Shown: in pieces, positions 16,813 through 25,075 of the stretch
Numbering within the stretch: the first letter of the stretch is position 1
Layout: each line of letters opens with the position of its first letter
NCBI RefSeq assembly: GCF_965662675.1
Contig: NZ_CBFIIK010000005.1
Location: 3,486 to 67,485 of the forward strand
Source of the DNA: Roseicyclus sp965662675
GTDB lineage: Bacteria; Pseudomonadota; Alphaproteobacteria; Rhodobacterales; Rhodobacteraceae
Direction: 5' to 3'
DNA length: 64,000 nucleotides
Notes under the pieces: generated by a model
What the model was told of the DNA's origin: nothing
Databases searched by the model: none
The model's input: the letters and a program-made list of their open reading frames with translations, nothing else
Position numbers and translations under genes: made by a program

Positions 16813-18041
16813 CCCCCTCCGACCTGTTGCTTGCCCTGTTCGACCGCGCCGTTGCGGTCGCCGACCCGATGCAAAGCCTTGCCGCCGCCTTGCCACCCAA
16901 GCCACAGGGCCGCGTGCTGGTGATCGGCGCGGGCAAGGCGAGCGCGCGCATGGCCGAAGCGGTCGAGGCCGCATGGGGCCCTTGCGACGGGTTGGTGATC
17001 ACCCGCTACGGCTATGGCCGCCCCTGTCGGGGCATCGAGATCGTCGAGGCATCGCACCCCGTTCCCGATCAGGCGGGCGTCGATGCGACGCGCCGCATGC
17101 TCGATCTGGTGGCAAGCGCGGGCGAGGGGGACTTCATTCTGGCATTGATCTCGGGTGGCGGATCGGCGCTGTTATGCGCACCTGCGGCGGGCATCACGCT
17201 GGATGAGAAACAAGCGCTGACCCAAGCGCTCTTGGCCTCGGGCGCGCCCATCGGCGAGATCAACGGCATCCGCAAGGAGATCTCGGCGGTCAAGGGCGGG
17301 CGGCTGGCGGCGGCCGCCTATCCGGCGCGGATGCTGGCCCTGATGATTTCCGATGTGCCGGGCGATGATCCGGGCGACATCGCATCCGGCCCCACTGTCG
17401 GGCATGACGGCAGTGCCAAGCGCGCCTTGGCTGCGCTGGCCCGCTGGGGCGTGACACCTCCCCCCGCGATCCAAGCCTATCTCGATGCGGGCGGCGATCC
17501 CGTGCGCCCCGATGATCCGCGCCTGTCGCGGGTCGAGAATGTGATCTATGCGGCCCCTGCCCAATCGATGGCTGCGGCCGCCGAATTGGCGCGCGCGCAG
17601 GGCTATGCCGTTGATATTCTCGGCGACGCGATCGAGGGCGAGGCGCGCGATGTGGCGGCAGACCATGCCAAGCTGGCACTGGCCGCCAAGGGGCCGCGCC
17701 TGATCTTGTCAGGGGGCGAGTTGACGGTCACGCGCCGCGGTGACGGGGTCGGTGGCCCGAATGCTGAATATGCGCTGGCCCTTGCGCTGGCGCTTGATGG
17801 GGCGCCGGGTATCCATGCCATCGCCTGCGATACCGATGGTGTCGATGGCGCCGCCGAGGTTGCAGGCGCCGTGATCGGCCCCGATACGCTTGCCCTTGCC
17901 CGCGCCGCTGGCGTTGATCCGGTCACGGCCTTGGCGCGCAATGATGCGCATACATTCTTCGGCAAGATCGGGCGACAGGTCGTGCCCGGCCCGACGCTGA
18001 CCAATGTGAATGATTTCCGCGCCATCCTGATCGAAGGGTAA
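16809..18041 (+). CDS. Glycerate 2-kinase (MOFRL family)
   Basis: A 410-residue protein with the glycerate kinase features ISGGGSALLCAPA (about 115-127), the conserved EINGIRKEISAVKGGRLA and SDVPGDDPGDIASGPT, and the C-terminal MOFRL domain (DTDGVDGAAEVAGA). Relatives were formerly called hydroxypyruvate reductase TtuD, but the family phosphorylates glycerate to 2-phosphoglycerate. It overlaps the LacI stop by 4 bases. In this operon it most likely feeds a glycerate product of the pathway into lower glycolysis. Confidence 0.92.
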   Translation: MTPSDLLLALFDRAVAVADPMQSLAAALPPKPQGRVLVIGAGKASARMAEAVEAAWGPCDGLVITRYGYGRPCRGIEIVEASHPVPDQAGVDATRRMLDLVASAGEGDFILALISGGGSALLCAPAAGITLDEKQALTQALLASGAPIGEINGIRKEISAVKGGRLAAAAYPARMLALMISDVPGDDPGDIASGPTVGHDGSAKRALAALARWGVTPPPAIQAYLDAGGDPVRPDDPRLSRVENVIYAAPAQSMAAAAELARAQGYAVDILGDAIEGEARDVAADHAKLALAAKGPRLILSGGELTVTRRGDGVGGPNAEYALALALALDGAPGIHAIACDTDGVDGAAEVAGAVIGPDTLALARAAGVDPVTALARNDAHTFFGKIGRQVVPGPTLTNVNDFRAILIEG

Positions 18042-18045
18042 GCCG

Positions 18046-18354
18046 ATGCTGCATCATATCGTCTTGCTGGAACCGGCAAGCGCGCAGGGCTTGGACCAGA
18101 TCAAGGCCGCCATGCCGATCCTTGCCGCTGTCTGTGACGCGGTGCCGGGGGCGGCGGGCTTCAACCATGGCCCCAACCGCGATTTCGAGGGGAAATCGGC
18201 GCGCTTCACCTATGGGTTCACGGTGACCTTCGCCGACCGCGCCGCGCATCTTGCCTATGAGGGCCATCCCGACCATATCCGCGCGGGCGCGATGCTGGTT
18301 GCGGCCAGCGCCGGGGGCCATGACGGGATTTTCGTCGCCGATCTGGTCATCTGA
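18046..18354 (+). CDS. Dabb (stress-responsive alpha/beta barrel) domain protein
   Basis: A 102-residue protein with the N-terminal HHIVLLEP and F-x-H/P-x-Y pattern (AYEGHPDHIRAG) of the Dabb ferredoxin-like fold. Dabb proteins are dimers found in catabolic operons, where some are enzymes (for example olivetolic acid cyclase) and others have no known role. It starts 4 bases after glycerate kinase and is the last gene of the operon. Its function here, perhaps on a ring-containing or unstable intermediate, is open. Confidence 0.85.
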   Translation: MLHHIVLLEPASAQGLDQIKAAMPILAAVCDAVPGAAGFNHGPNRDFEGKSARFTYGFTVTFADRAAHLAYEGHPDHIRAGAMLVAASAGGHDGIFVADLVI

Positions 18355-18421
18355 TCTGGCCAGCCCCGCCTGATTTGTGCATCGTTCACGCGGTAGTCGC
18401 GTAAATGGGGGCGCATCGGGC

Positions 18422-19309
18422 ATGGCGGATACGCATATTTTCTTTGTCGCCGATGGCCAGCGTTTGGAAATCCAATCATGGCTTTTGGCCGCCAGCCTCG
18501 CCCATGCGCATAACGGGCGGTCCGATGTTCACATCTATGCCTATGCCAGCCCCGAATGGCTGCCCCAGATCGGGCCGGTCACGCGAGCGGTCTATGCGGC
18601 GGCCGGGGTCGCCTTGCGCCCGCTGCCGCCGCCGCCGAAATGGGCCAAGCCCTATCCACATGGCAACAAGCTCCTTGCCGCCAGCGATCCACGAGGGGCC
18701 GGGTGGTCGATCTTTCTCGATACCGACATGGTCTGCTTGCGCGATCTGACCGAGCTGTCCGACCTGCCCGACGACCAAATCGCGGCCGCCCCCGAGGGGC
18801 GCGCCACATGGGGCCCGGATGAACGTTGGGAGCGCGCTTACGCCCATTACGATCTGCCCATGCCGACAACGCGCGTGCGGCTGTTGCGCGGTGATCGGCC
18901 CGAGCATCTGCCCTATTTCAACGCGGGCCTTGTCGCCATGCCTGAGGCCCCCCAGCCCGATGGCAAGCGCTTCGCCGAGCATTGGCTCGAAACCGCGCTG
19001 GATTTCGATCATAACTGCAAGATCGCCAACAAACGGCCTTGGCTCGACCAGATCACCCTGCCGCTGGCCGTGGCGCGCTTCGGCTACACGGCACATGTGC
19101 TGGAGGAAAGCTGGAACTACGCGCTATCCTATCGCGGAAGCGACATCGCCCATACGCCCGACGCCCATATCCTGCATTACCACCGCTTCCGCTTTCTGGC
19201 CGCAGCCCCGCAATGGCCCGCGATCCGTGCGCGGTTCTTCGACCTCTTGCCCAAGGCCCATCATGATGCAGCGCGCGCGGTTTTCGAGGAGGCGGCGCTA
19301 CTCGACTAG
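18422..19309 (+). CDS. Putative glycosyltransferase-like protein
   Basis: A 295-residue protein. IFLDTDMVCLRDL (about 97-109) contains a DxD motif after a hydrophobic strand, as in GT-A nucleotide-sugar transferases such as GT8, and PYFNAGLVAMP resembles the acceptor-side FNAG segment of that fold. There is no signal or membrane segment. The ATG at 18422 begins MADTHIFFVADG; an in-frame start at 18377 is less likely because its extension (MHRSRGSRVNGG) looks non-coding. It follows the catabolic operon after 67 bases and converges on ribokinase with a 4-base overlap. Donor and acceptor unknown. Confidence 0.7.
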   Translation: MADTHIFFVADGQRLEIQSWLLAASLAHAHNGRSDVHIYAYASPEWLPQIGPVTRAVYAAAGVALRPLPPPPKWAKPYPHGNKLLAASDPRGAGWSIFLDTDMVCLRDLTELSDLPDDQIAAAPEGRATWGPDERWERAYAHYDLPMPTTRVRLLRGDRPEHLPYFNAGLVAMPEAPQPDGKRFAEHWLETALDFDHNCKIANKRPWLDQITLPLAVARFGYTAHVLEESWNYALSYRGSDIAHTPDAHILHYHRFRFLAAAPQWPAIRARFFDLLPKAHHDAARAVFEEAALLD

Positions 19310-20229
19310 CCCTGCAAAAGCGCGCGAATTTCGGCCGCTGCGGGCATGGCGGCCGCCGTTCCTGCGCGCGTGACCGAGATCGCGGCAACGGCGGTGGCGA
19401 ACCGCAAGGCACGGTCCAGATCCATCCCCTGCGCCAATGCGCAGGCGAACCCGCCGTTGAACGCATCGCCCGCCCCGGTCGTATCGACAACCGTCCCGGC
19501 CTGCATCTGGGGAATATGCCGCGCGCCCTTGCGATCGCGCACCAGCGCACCTTCGGCGCCCAGCGTGATGATCGCGGCCTGCCGGACGCCTTGCGCCAAA
19601 AGCGCCTCGGCCGCAGCCGCGGCACTATTCAGATCGACGACGGCGATGCCAGTCAGCGCCGCGGCCTCGGTCTCGTTCGGGGTGACGTAATCGCACAGCC
19701 CCAGCATCTCGCCGGGCAGGGATGTCGCCGGGGCGGGGTTCAGGATGGTGATCGCTCCACCCGCTTGCGCAATCCGCAGAAAGTCACGCGCGACCGCGAC
19801 TGGCTGTTCCAGCTGCGTCACCGCCACCTTGGCCCCCGCGATCAGCGCCGCATGGGGCGTCAGATCGGCCGTCGTGATGGCCCCCGCCGCGCCTGGGCTG
19901 ATCAAGATCGCATTCCGCCCGCTGCCCTCTTCGATGAAAATCCCCGCGGCCCCGGTCGGATGATCGGGGTCACAGGTGATCAACGGATTGACCCCCGCCG
20001 CGGCCCAGACCCGCTGGCCCATCTGCCCGAATGCGTCGTCGCCGATGCGGGTGATGAAGCCCACATCCCCCCCGGCGCGCGCTGCGGCAACCGCTTGGTT
20101 CGACCCTTTGCCGCCCGGTCCGAGCGTGAAGCCCGTGGCGATTTTCGTCTCGCCCAAGACGGGCAGGCGGTCACTGCGAAAGGCGGCGTCGGCGACGAAG
20201 ACGCCCAAGATGACGATATCATGCGGCAC
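19306..20229 (-). CDS. rbsK: Ribokinase (PfkB family)
   Basis: A 307-residue sugar kinase with the N-terminal GPGGKGSNQAVAAARAGG motif and the C-terminal PfkB signature DTTGAGDAFNGGFA holding the catalytic Asp. It phosphorylates ribose or a related sugar at the terminal hydroxyl with ATP. It reads towards the putative glycosyltransferase with overlapping stops (19306-19309). No ribose transporter lies beside it, so the substrate could be another pentose, or a sugar or nucleoside breakdown product. Confidence 0.88.
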   Translation of the reverse strand: MPHDIVILGVFVADAAFRSDRLPVLGETKIATGFTLGPGGKGSNQAVAAARAGGDVGFITRIGDDAFGQMGQRVWAAAGVNPLITCDPDHPTGAAGIFIEEGSGRNAILISPGAAGAITTADLTPHAALIAGAKVAVTQLEQPVAVARDFLRIAQAGGAITILNPAPATSLPGEMLGLCDYVTPNETEAAALTGIAVVDLNSAAAAAEALLAQGVRQAAIITLGAEGALVRDRKGARHIPQMQAGTVVDTTGAGDAFNGGFACALAQGMDLDRALRFATAVAAISVTRAGTAAAMPAAAEIRALLQG

Positions 20230-20325
20230 GGCGGATCTCCTGCATGGCCCGCTTTGACCCTAGCGGCCCTTGCTTGCCCGCGCCAGACGCGGAAGATTAC
20301 CCACAACCCGACGCGAGAGGTTTCG

Positions 20326-21834
20326 ATGAATATCGCCCATTGGCTTGAACGGACCGCCCATATCGCGGGTGACGCGCCCGCCTTGATGCACGGCGATGAC
20401 CTCTTGGCCGATTATGCATCGTTTCACGCCCGCGCGGCATCCCTGGCCGCAGGGCTGAGCGCGCGTGGTCTGTCCAAGGGCGGCCGGGTGGCACTTTGCG
20501 CCGCCAACACGCCCGACTACCTCGTTGCCATGTTCGGCGTCTGGATCGCAGGTGGCGTGATCGTGCCGATCAATGCCAAACTTCATCCCAAGGAGGTCGC
20601 CTTTATCCTGCACGATAGCGGCGCGACCCAGATCTTCGCGGATGCCGCGCTGCGCGAAAGCTTGGCCGCCCAGACCCCGCTGCCCATTGTCTGCCTCGAC
20701 AATCCCGATTTCGCGACGCTCACGGCCGGCCCGCCTGGTGCGGTCACTCCGCGCGATGCGGATGATCTGGCATGGCTTTTCTACACTTCGGGCACCACCG
20801 GCCGACCCAAGGGGGTGCAGATCACCCATGGCATGCTGATGGCCACATCGCTGTGCTACCCCGTCGATGTGGACCCAGTCAGCGCCAAGGATGCGGCGCT
20901 TTACGCCGCACCGATGAGCCATGGCGCGGGGCTTTACGCGCCCATCCATGTGCGCATGGGCGCGCGCCATATCGTGCCGCGCTCGGGCGTCTTCGATCCC
21001 GGCGAGGTCTTGGCCTTATCACAAGCGCATGGCCCCACATCCATGTTCATGGCGCCGACCATGCTGCGCCGCCTGACCGATGCCGCGCGTGCTGCGAAAA
21101 GCCCCGGCCATGGGATCAAGACCATCGTCTATGGTGGTGGGCCGATGTATCGCGCCGATATCGAAGAGGCGGTGGCCTGTTTCGGCCCCCGCTTCGTCCA
21201 GATCTACGGCCAAGGCGAATGCCCCATGGCGATCACTGCCTTGTCGCGCGCCGATATCGCCGATCGCCGCCACCCGCGTTGGCGCGAACGCCTCGCCTCG
21301 GTCGGCCGGGCGCAAAGCGCCGTGACGCTCGCCATCATGGATGCGCAGGGCCAACCCCTTCCCCTCGGCCAGACGGGCGAGGTCATGGTGCGTGGCGCCC
21401 CCGTGATGCCCGGCTATTGGAACAACCCGAACGCCACCGCCGCCACGCTGATCGATGGATGGCTCAAGACCGGCGATCTGGGGCACCTCGATGCGGATGG
21501 CTACCTGACATTGGTCGACCGCTCCAAGGATGTGATCATCTCGGGCGGCACGAACATCTATCCGCGCGAGATCGAAGAGGTCTTGCTGACCCATCCATCG
21601 GTCCACGCGGTGGCCGTCGTCGGGCGCCCCTCGCCCGCATGGGGCGAAGAGGTGGTGGCTTTCATCGTCCCTGCACCCGGCGCGACACCCGATCCCGTGA
21701 CGCTCGATGCGCATCTGTTGAACGCGCTCGCCCGGTTCAAACGCCCCAAGGCCTATATCCCCATCGCCGATCTGCCCCGGAACAATTACGGCAAGGTGCT
21801 CAAGACCACCCTGCGCGAGATGCTGAGCGGCTGA
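20326..21834 (+). CDS. AMP-forming acyl-CoA synthetase (ANL superfamily)
   Basis: A 502-residue adenylate-forming enzyme: P-loop-like FYTSGTTGRPKG, the YGQGE and TGDLGHLD core motifs, and a C-terminal domain with SKDVIISGGTNIYPREIE. The final NYGKVLKTTLRE contains the A10 lysine, so a complete ligase cycle is expected. It activates a carboxylic acid to acyl-CoA with ATP and CoA; chain length is not predictable. The start at 20326 follows GAGAGG; the much longer open frame is antisense to ribokinase and is rejected. Repeat copy 1 follows after 22 bases. Confidence 0.9.
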   Translation: MNIAHWLERTAHIAGDAPALMHGDDLLADYASFHARAASLAAGLSARGLSKGGRVALCAANTPDYLVAMFGVWIAGGVIVPINAKLHPKEVAFILHDSGATQIFADAALRESLAAQTPLPIVCLDNPDFATLTAGPPGAVTPRDADDLAWLFYTSGTTGRPKGVQITHGMLMATSLCYPVDVDPVSAKDAALYAAPMSHGAGLYAPIHVRMGARHIVPRSGVFDPGEVLALSQAHGPTSMFMAPTMLRRLTDAARAAKSPGHGIKTIVYGGGPMYRADIEEAVACFGPRFVQIYGQGECPMAITALSRADIADRRHPRWRERLASVGRAQSAVTLAIMDAQGQPLPLGQTGEVMVRGAPVMPGYWNNPNATAATLIDGWLKTGDLGHLDADGYLTLVDRSKDVIISGGTNIYPREIEEVLLTHPSVHAVAVVGRPSPAWGEEVVAFIVPAPGATPDPVTLDAHLLNALARFKRPKAYIPIADLPRNNYGKVLKTTLREMLSG

Positions 21835-21856
21835 ATATCAGGCCACGGACCCACAT

Positions 21857-21920
21857 CCTTCTTCGTTTCATAAATATCCCGGGGGGCGGGCGGAGCCCGT
21901 GGGGGGGCAGCGCCCCCCCT
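21857..21920 (-). repeat. Intergenic palindromic repeat, copy 1
   Basis: Contains CTTCTTCGTTTCATAAATAT then CCCGGGGGG and two GC-rich hairpins (GGGCGGAGCCC; GGGGGGGCAGCGCCCCCC). It matches 28393-28451 in the same orientation and 58684-58739 in reverse. It lies between the acyl-CoA synthetase and the S49 peptidase gene and may act as a terminator or mRNA 3' end. Confidence 0.8.
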
Positions 21921-22030
21921 TGCTGCGACCGTGCCACCCCTGCGCATCCGCCGATGCGAACAAACCACAGCGCCGTCATTCCACCGCCGCCGCCTTGTTC
22001 CCGCGCAAGCCGCACTCTACATCGGATCAC

Positions 22031-22834
22031 ATGAAACGCTTCGTCCCGTTCATCTCCAAAGCCCCCGTCGTCTCGGTGATCCGCCTGTCGGGTGTCATCG
22101 TGGCCTCTGCCCGTGGTGGCGGGCTGAGCGATCAGGCGCTTGCCCCGGCCATCGAACGGGCATTTGCCAAGGGCAAGCCTGCCGCCGTGGCCTTGGTGCT
22201 GAATTCCCCCGGCGGCAGCCCGGCACAATCCTCGCTCATCGCGGCGCGCATCCGTCGCCTTGCCGATGAAAAGGGCATTCCCATCCATGCCTTCGTCGAG
22301 GATGTCGCGGCCTCGGGCGGCTACTGGCTGGCGTGTGCCGCCGATGACATCTGGGTCGATGAAAGCTCGATCCTCGGCTCGATCGGCGTGATCTCGGCGG
22401 GTTTCGGTTTCAGCGATGCTATCGCGCGCATCGGGGTTGAGCGTCGCTTGCACACAGCCGGGCGCGACAAATCCCTGCTCGATCCTTTCAAACCCGAAAA
22501 CCCCGAGGATGTGGTCCGCCTGCGCGCGATCCAGGATCAGATCCACGCCAGCTTCATCGCTCATGTCACCGCGCGCCGCGGCGATCGCCTGAACGCGGCC
22601 GAAGAGCTGTTCACAGGCCGCTTTTGGGCGGGGGCGCGCGCGGTCGAGCTGGGGCTGGCCGATGGTGTCGCCCATATGATGCCCAAGCTCACCGCGCTGT
22701 ACGGCGACAAGGTGCGTTTGCGCCACTATGGACCTAAGCGCGGTCTTTTTCAGCGTTTCGGCGCAAGCCTTGGTGCCGAAGTCTTGGCCGGGGTCGAAGA
22801 CCGCAGCCATTGGGCGCGCTTTGGTCTGACCTGA
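22031..22834 (+). CDS. sppA: S49 family signal peptide peptidase SppA-like serine protease
   Basis: A 267-residue ClpP-fold protease. The nucleophile is the Ser of DVAASGGYWLACAAD, and the general-base Lys candidate is in GRDKSLLDPF. LNSPGGSPAQSSLI forms the oxyanion-hole region. The length fits the short bacterial SppA class. There is no obvious N-terminal membrane anchor, so it may be cytoplasmic or peripheral. The ATG at 22031 gives the expected N-terminus (MKRFVPFISKAPVVSVIRLSG). Its stop overlaps the start of a small zinc-ribbon gene. Confidence 0.87.
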   Translation: MKRFVPFISKAPVVSVIRLSGVIVASARGGGLSDQALAPAIERAFAKGKPAAVALVLNSPGGSPAQSSLIAARIRRLADEKGIPIHAFVEDVAASGGYWLACAADDIWVDESSILGSIGVISAGFGFSDAIARIGVERRLHTAGRDKSLLDPFKPENPEDVVRLRAIQDQIHASFIAHVTARRGDRLNAAEELFTGRFWAGARAVELGLADGVAHMMPKLTALYGDKVRLRHYGPKRGLFQRFGASLGAEVLAGVEDRSHWARFGLT

Positions 22835-23025
22835 TGCTCAAGATCGTCAGCCTCTTTTTGATCTTCATGGTGGTGCTGGCCATGTTCGGCCGTCTCCGCC
22901 TGCCCGGTATCGGGCGCAAGGGCGGGGGCAAGGCGCAATTGCCCAAGCCGCGCCTATGCCCTGATTGCGGGCGCTACAATCTGCGCGGCGGCCCCTGTCG
23001 CCATTGCCGCAACGACAAAGGTTGA
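22834..23025 (+). CDS. Small membrane protein with a zinc-ribbon tail
   Basis: A 63-residue protein: one N-terminal transmembrane helix (IVSLFLIFMVVLAMF, about 4-18), a basic linker, then CPDCGRYNLRGGPCRHC, four cysteines in two CxxC pairs expected to bind zinc. The ATG at 22834 overlaps the SppA stop by one base (TGATG), implying coupled translation. I do not recognise a named family. It may modulate the SppA-type peptidase or the following antiporter; this is inference from position only. Confidence 0.8.
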   Translation: MLKIVSLFLIFMVVLAMFGRLRLPGIGRKGGGKAQLPKPRLCPDCGRYNLRGGPCRHCRNDKG

Positions 23026-23029
23026 CCCG

Positions 23030-23992
23030 GTGATCTTCGATTTATTCTATGCCGGTCTCGGGCTGATCATCTTGTTGCTTGCGGGCGATGCGCTGGTCAA
23101 AGGGGCGGTCAATCTCAGCCTGCGCCTTGGCATTCCCGCGCTGATCGTCAGCTTGACCGTGGTGGCCTTCGGTACCTCGGCGCCCGAGTTGCTGATTTCG
23201 ATCAAGGCCGTTCTCGGCGATGTGCCGGGTCTGGCCTTGGGCAATGTCGTGGGCTCGAACACGGCGAATGTCTTGCTGATCCTTGGTGTGCCCGCGCTCA
23301 TCTTCGGCTTGGGCGTCGGTAGCGATACGCGGCGCAGCTACATCTTCATGCTAATCGGCACGCTTGTGTTCATCGCGTTGGGCTTTGCCGGCCCCTATGT
23401 CTGGTGGCACGGGCTGATCCTTTTGGGGGGGCTGGGCCTGATCTTGGTGGATGCCGCACGCAGCGCGCAATCCCATCGCCGCGCCACGGCCGATGCGCTT
23501 GCCGCGCAAGATGATCAAGAACTTCTGGAAGAGGCCGACCCCGATATGCCGACATGGCAGATCGCGATCTACCTTTTCCTTGGTCTGATCGGCCTGCCCT
23601 TGGGGGCGGACCTGTTCGTCGACAGCGCGGTCGCCATCGCGCGTGATGTCGGGATCAGCGAAACCGTGATCGGTCTGACCTTGGTCGCGATCGGCACATC
23701 GTTGCCGGAATTGGCCACGACCGTCATGGCCGCGCTGCGCCGCCATGCCGATGTGGCGATCGGCAATGTGATCGGTTCGAACATGTTCAACCTGATGGGG
23801 ATCATCGGTGTGGCCGCGCTGGTGGGGCCAATCCCCGTCGATCCGGCGATCTTGCGGGTCGACCTTTGGGTGATGCTGGCCGCCACGTTGGTTCTCGCCC
23901 CGTTCGTGTTCTTGCGCTGGCCGATGGGCCGCGTGATTGGCGCGATCTTCACCGGGCTCTATCTTGCCTACATGGTAAGCATTTTCGCATGA
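23030..23992 (+). CDS. Calcium/sodium antiporter (CaCA family, YrbG-like)
   Basis: A 320-residue inner-membrane protein with about ten hydrophobic segments and the two inverted alpha-repeats that form the ion site: GTSAPELLISIKAV...GNVVGSNTANV and GTSLPELATTVMAA...GNVIGSNMFN. The start is GTG at 23030, 4 bases after the small zinc-ribbon gene. It exchanges Ca2+ (or K+) for Na+ or H+ across the inner membrane. The loop between the halves is acidic (DDQELLEEADPD). Confidence 0.92.
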   Translation: MIFDLFYAGLGLIILLLAGDALVKGAVNLSLRLGIPALIVSLTVVAFGTSAPELLISIKAVLGDVPGLALGNVVGSNTANVLLILGVPALIFGLGVGSDTRRSYIFMLIGTLVFIALGFAGPYVWWHGLILLGGLGLILVDAARSAQSHRRATADALAAQDDQELLEEADPDMPTWQIAIYLFLGLIGLPLGADLFVDSAVAIARDVGISETVIGLTLVAIGTSLPELATTVMAALRRHADVAIGNVIGSNMFNLMGIIGVAALVGPIPVDPAILRVDLWVMLAATLVLAPFVFLRWPMGRVIGAIFTGLYLAYMVSIFA

Positions 23993-24002
23993 GGCAGCAC
24001 AG

Positions 24003-24779
24003 ATGACGGCATTGGTGACAGGGGCGGCGCTGCGGCTGGGTCGGGCAATGGCGCTGGAATTGGCGCAAGCCGGCCATGATGTCGCCATCCATTATGCCGG
24101 CAGCGCCGACGCGGCCGAGCAAACGGCAAAGGAGGTGCGCGCGCTGGGTGTGCGCGCCGCGACCCTACAGGCCGACCTGACCCGCGAAGATGACATGCAG
24201 GCGCTTGTGCCGCGCGCCGTCGCCGCCTTGGGGGCGCCGATCACAGTGCTGATCAACAACGCCTCGATCTTTGAATACGACAACTTGGCAAGTGCCACGC
24301 GCGACAGTTGGGACCGGCATATGGAATCCAACCTGCGCGCGCCTTTCGTCCTGACGCAGGCCTTCGCCGCGCAGATCCCCGATCCGGTCGCCGATGAAAA
24401 TGGCGAGCCGCTGGCACAAGGTCTTGTCGTCAATATGATCGACCAGCGGGTGCATAAGCTGACGCCGGAATTCATGTCCTACACCATCGCCAAGATGGGC
24501 CTTTGGGCGCTGACCCGCACCGCCGCTCAGGCCTTGGCCCCCCATGTGCGCGTCAATGCCATCGGCCCCGGCCCGACACTACAAGGCGCAAGACAGAGTG
24601 CTGCACATTTCGCGCGTCAGCGCGCCGCCACCATTCTCAAGCGCGGTGCCGATGCAAAAGGCATCTGCGACGCGCTGCGATATCTGCTCGATGCGCGCGC
24701 GGTCACGGGCCAATTGATCTGTGTCGATGGCGGTCAACATCTTGGCTGGGAAACGCCGGATGTCCTTGGCGTTGAATAG
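24003..24779 (+). CDS. SDR family oxidoreductase, pteridine reductase/FolM-like
   Basis: A 258-residue SDR. The cofactor motif TGAALRLGRAMA replaces the usual TGxxxGIG with an Arg-rich version typical of pteridine reductases, followed by NNASIFEYD and YTIAK (catalytic Tyr-x3-Lys). The Ser position falls in VVNMIDQ, where Asp is seen, also a feature of PTR1/FolM-like enzymes. The likely role is dihydrofolate/dihydropterin reduction. It follows the antiporter after 10 bases and ends at the AT-rich island. Confidence 0.8.
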   Translation: MTALVTGAALRLGRAMALELAQAGHDVAIHYAGSADAAEQTAKEVRALGVRAATLQADLTREDDMQALVPRAVAALGAPITVLINNASIFEYDNLASATRDSWDRHMESNLRAPFVLTQAFAAQIPDPVADENGEPLAQGLVVNMIDQRVHKLTPEFMSYTIAKMGLWALTRTAAQALAPHVRVNAIGPGPTLQGARQSAAHFARQRAATILKRGADAKGICDALRYLLDARAVTGQLICVDGGQHLGWETPDVLGVE

Positions 24780-24829
24780 CGCCACCTTTCGATGGGGATC
24801 GGTACTTTTCCACCGCGCCTTGGAATGTG

Positions 24830-24861
24830 AAGCATTTGTTAAATTAACGTAACAAATGCTT
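24830..24861. repeat. Perfect 12-bp inverted repeat in an AT-rich island
   Basis: Arms AAGCATTTGTTA (24830-24841) and TAACAAATGCTT (24850-24861) are exact reverse complements around AATTAACG. The stem is AT-rich and no T-run follows, so a classical terminator is unlikely; a binding site for a dimeric regulator fits better. It lies 50 bases after the FolM-like gene and about 215 bases before uvrC. Confidence 0.65.
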
Positions 24862-24992
24862 AATCTTATACAGTTTGAAAAAATATACCGCATGAAACCA
24901 ATGCGTTAGATATAAGCCTATTTTTTGGGCAAATCGCAGAACCTATGCAAAAACAAAGAAAAATTCCGCTCTCCCCTGTTTTCTCCGCAGTC

Positions 24993-25001
24993 TTATCCAC
25001 A
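24993..25001 (+). promoter_or_regulatory. DnaA-box sequence upstream of uvrC
   Basis: TTATCCACA matches the DnaA box consensus (TTATNCACA) exactly. It lies 75 bases before the uvrC start in a stretch (about 24820-24970) much richer in A+T than its surroundings. One box does not make an origin; it could be chance or mark DnaA control of the repair gene. Confidence 0.4.
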
Positions 25002-25075
25002 GCTTTGGTGGAAAGCTTAGCACTTGATCATCCCTCGGTTGCGTTGCAGCCATCAAGGGAATCGCGAAAGCACAC

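Noticed and set aside
24820..25010. Possible replication origin
   Set aside because: Only one consensus DnaA box and no cluster, and no dnaA, hemE, parA/B or repABC genes nearby. Kept only as a possible regulatory site.
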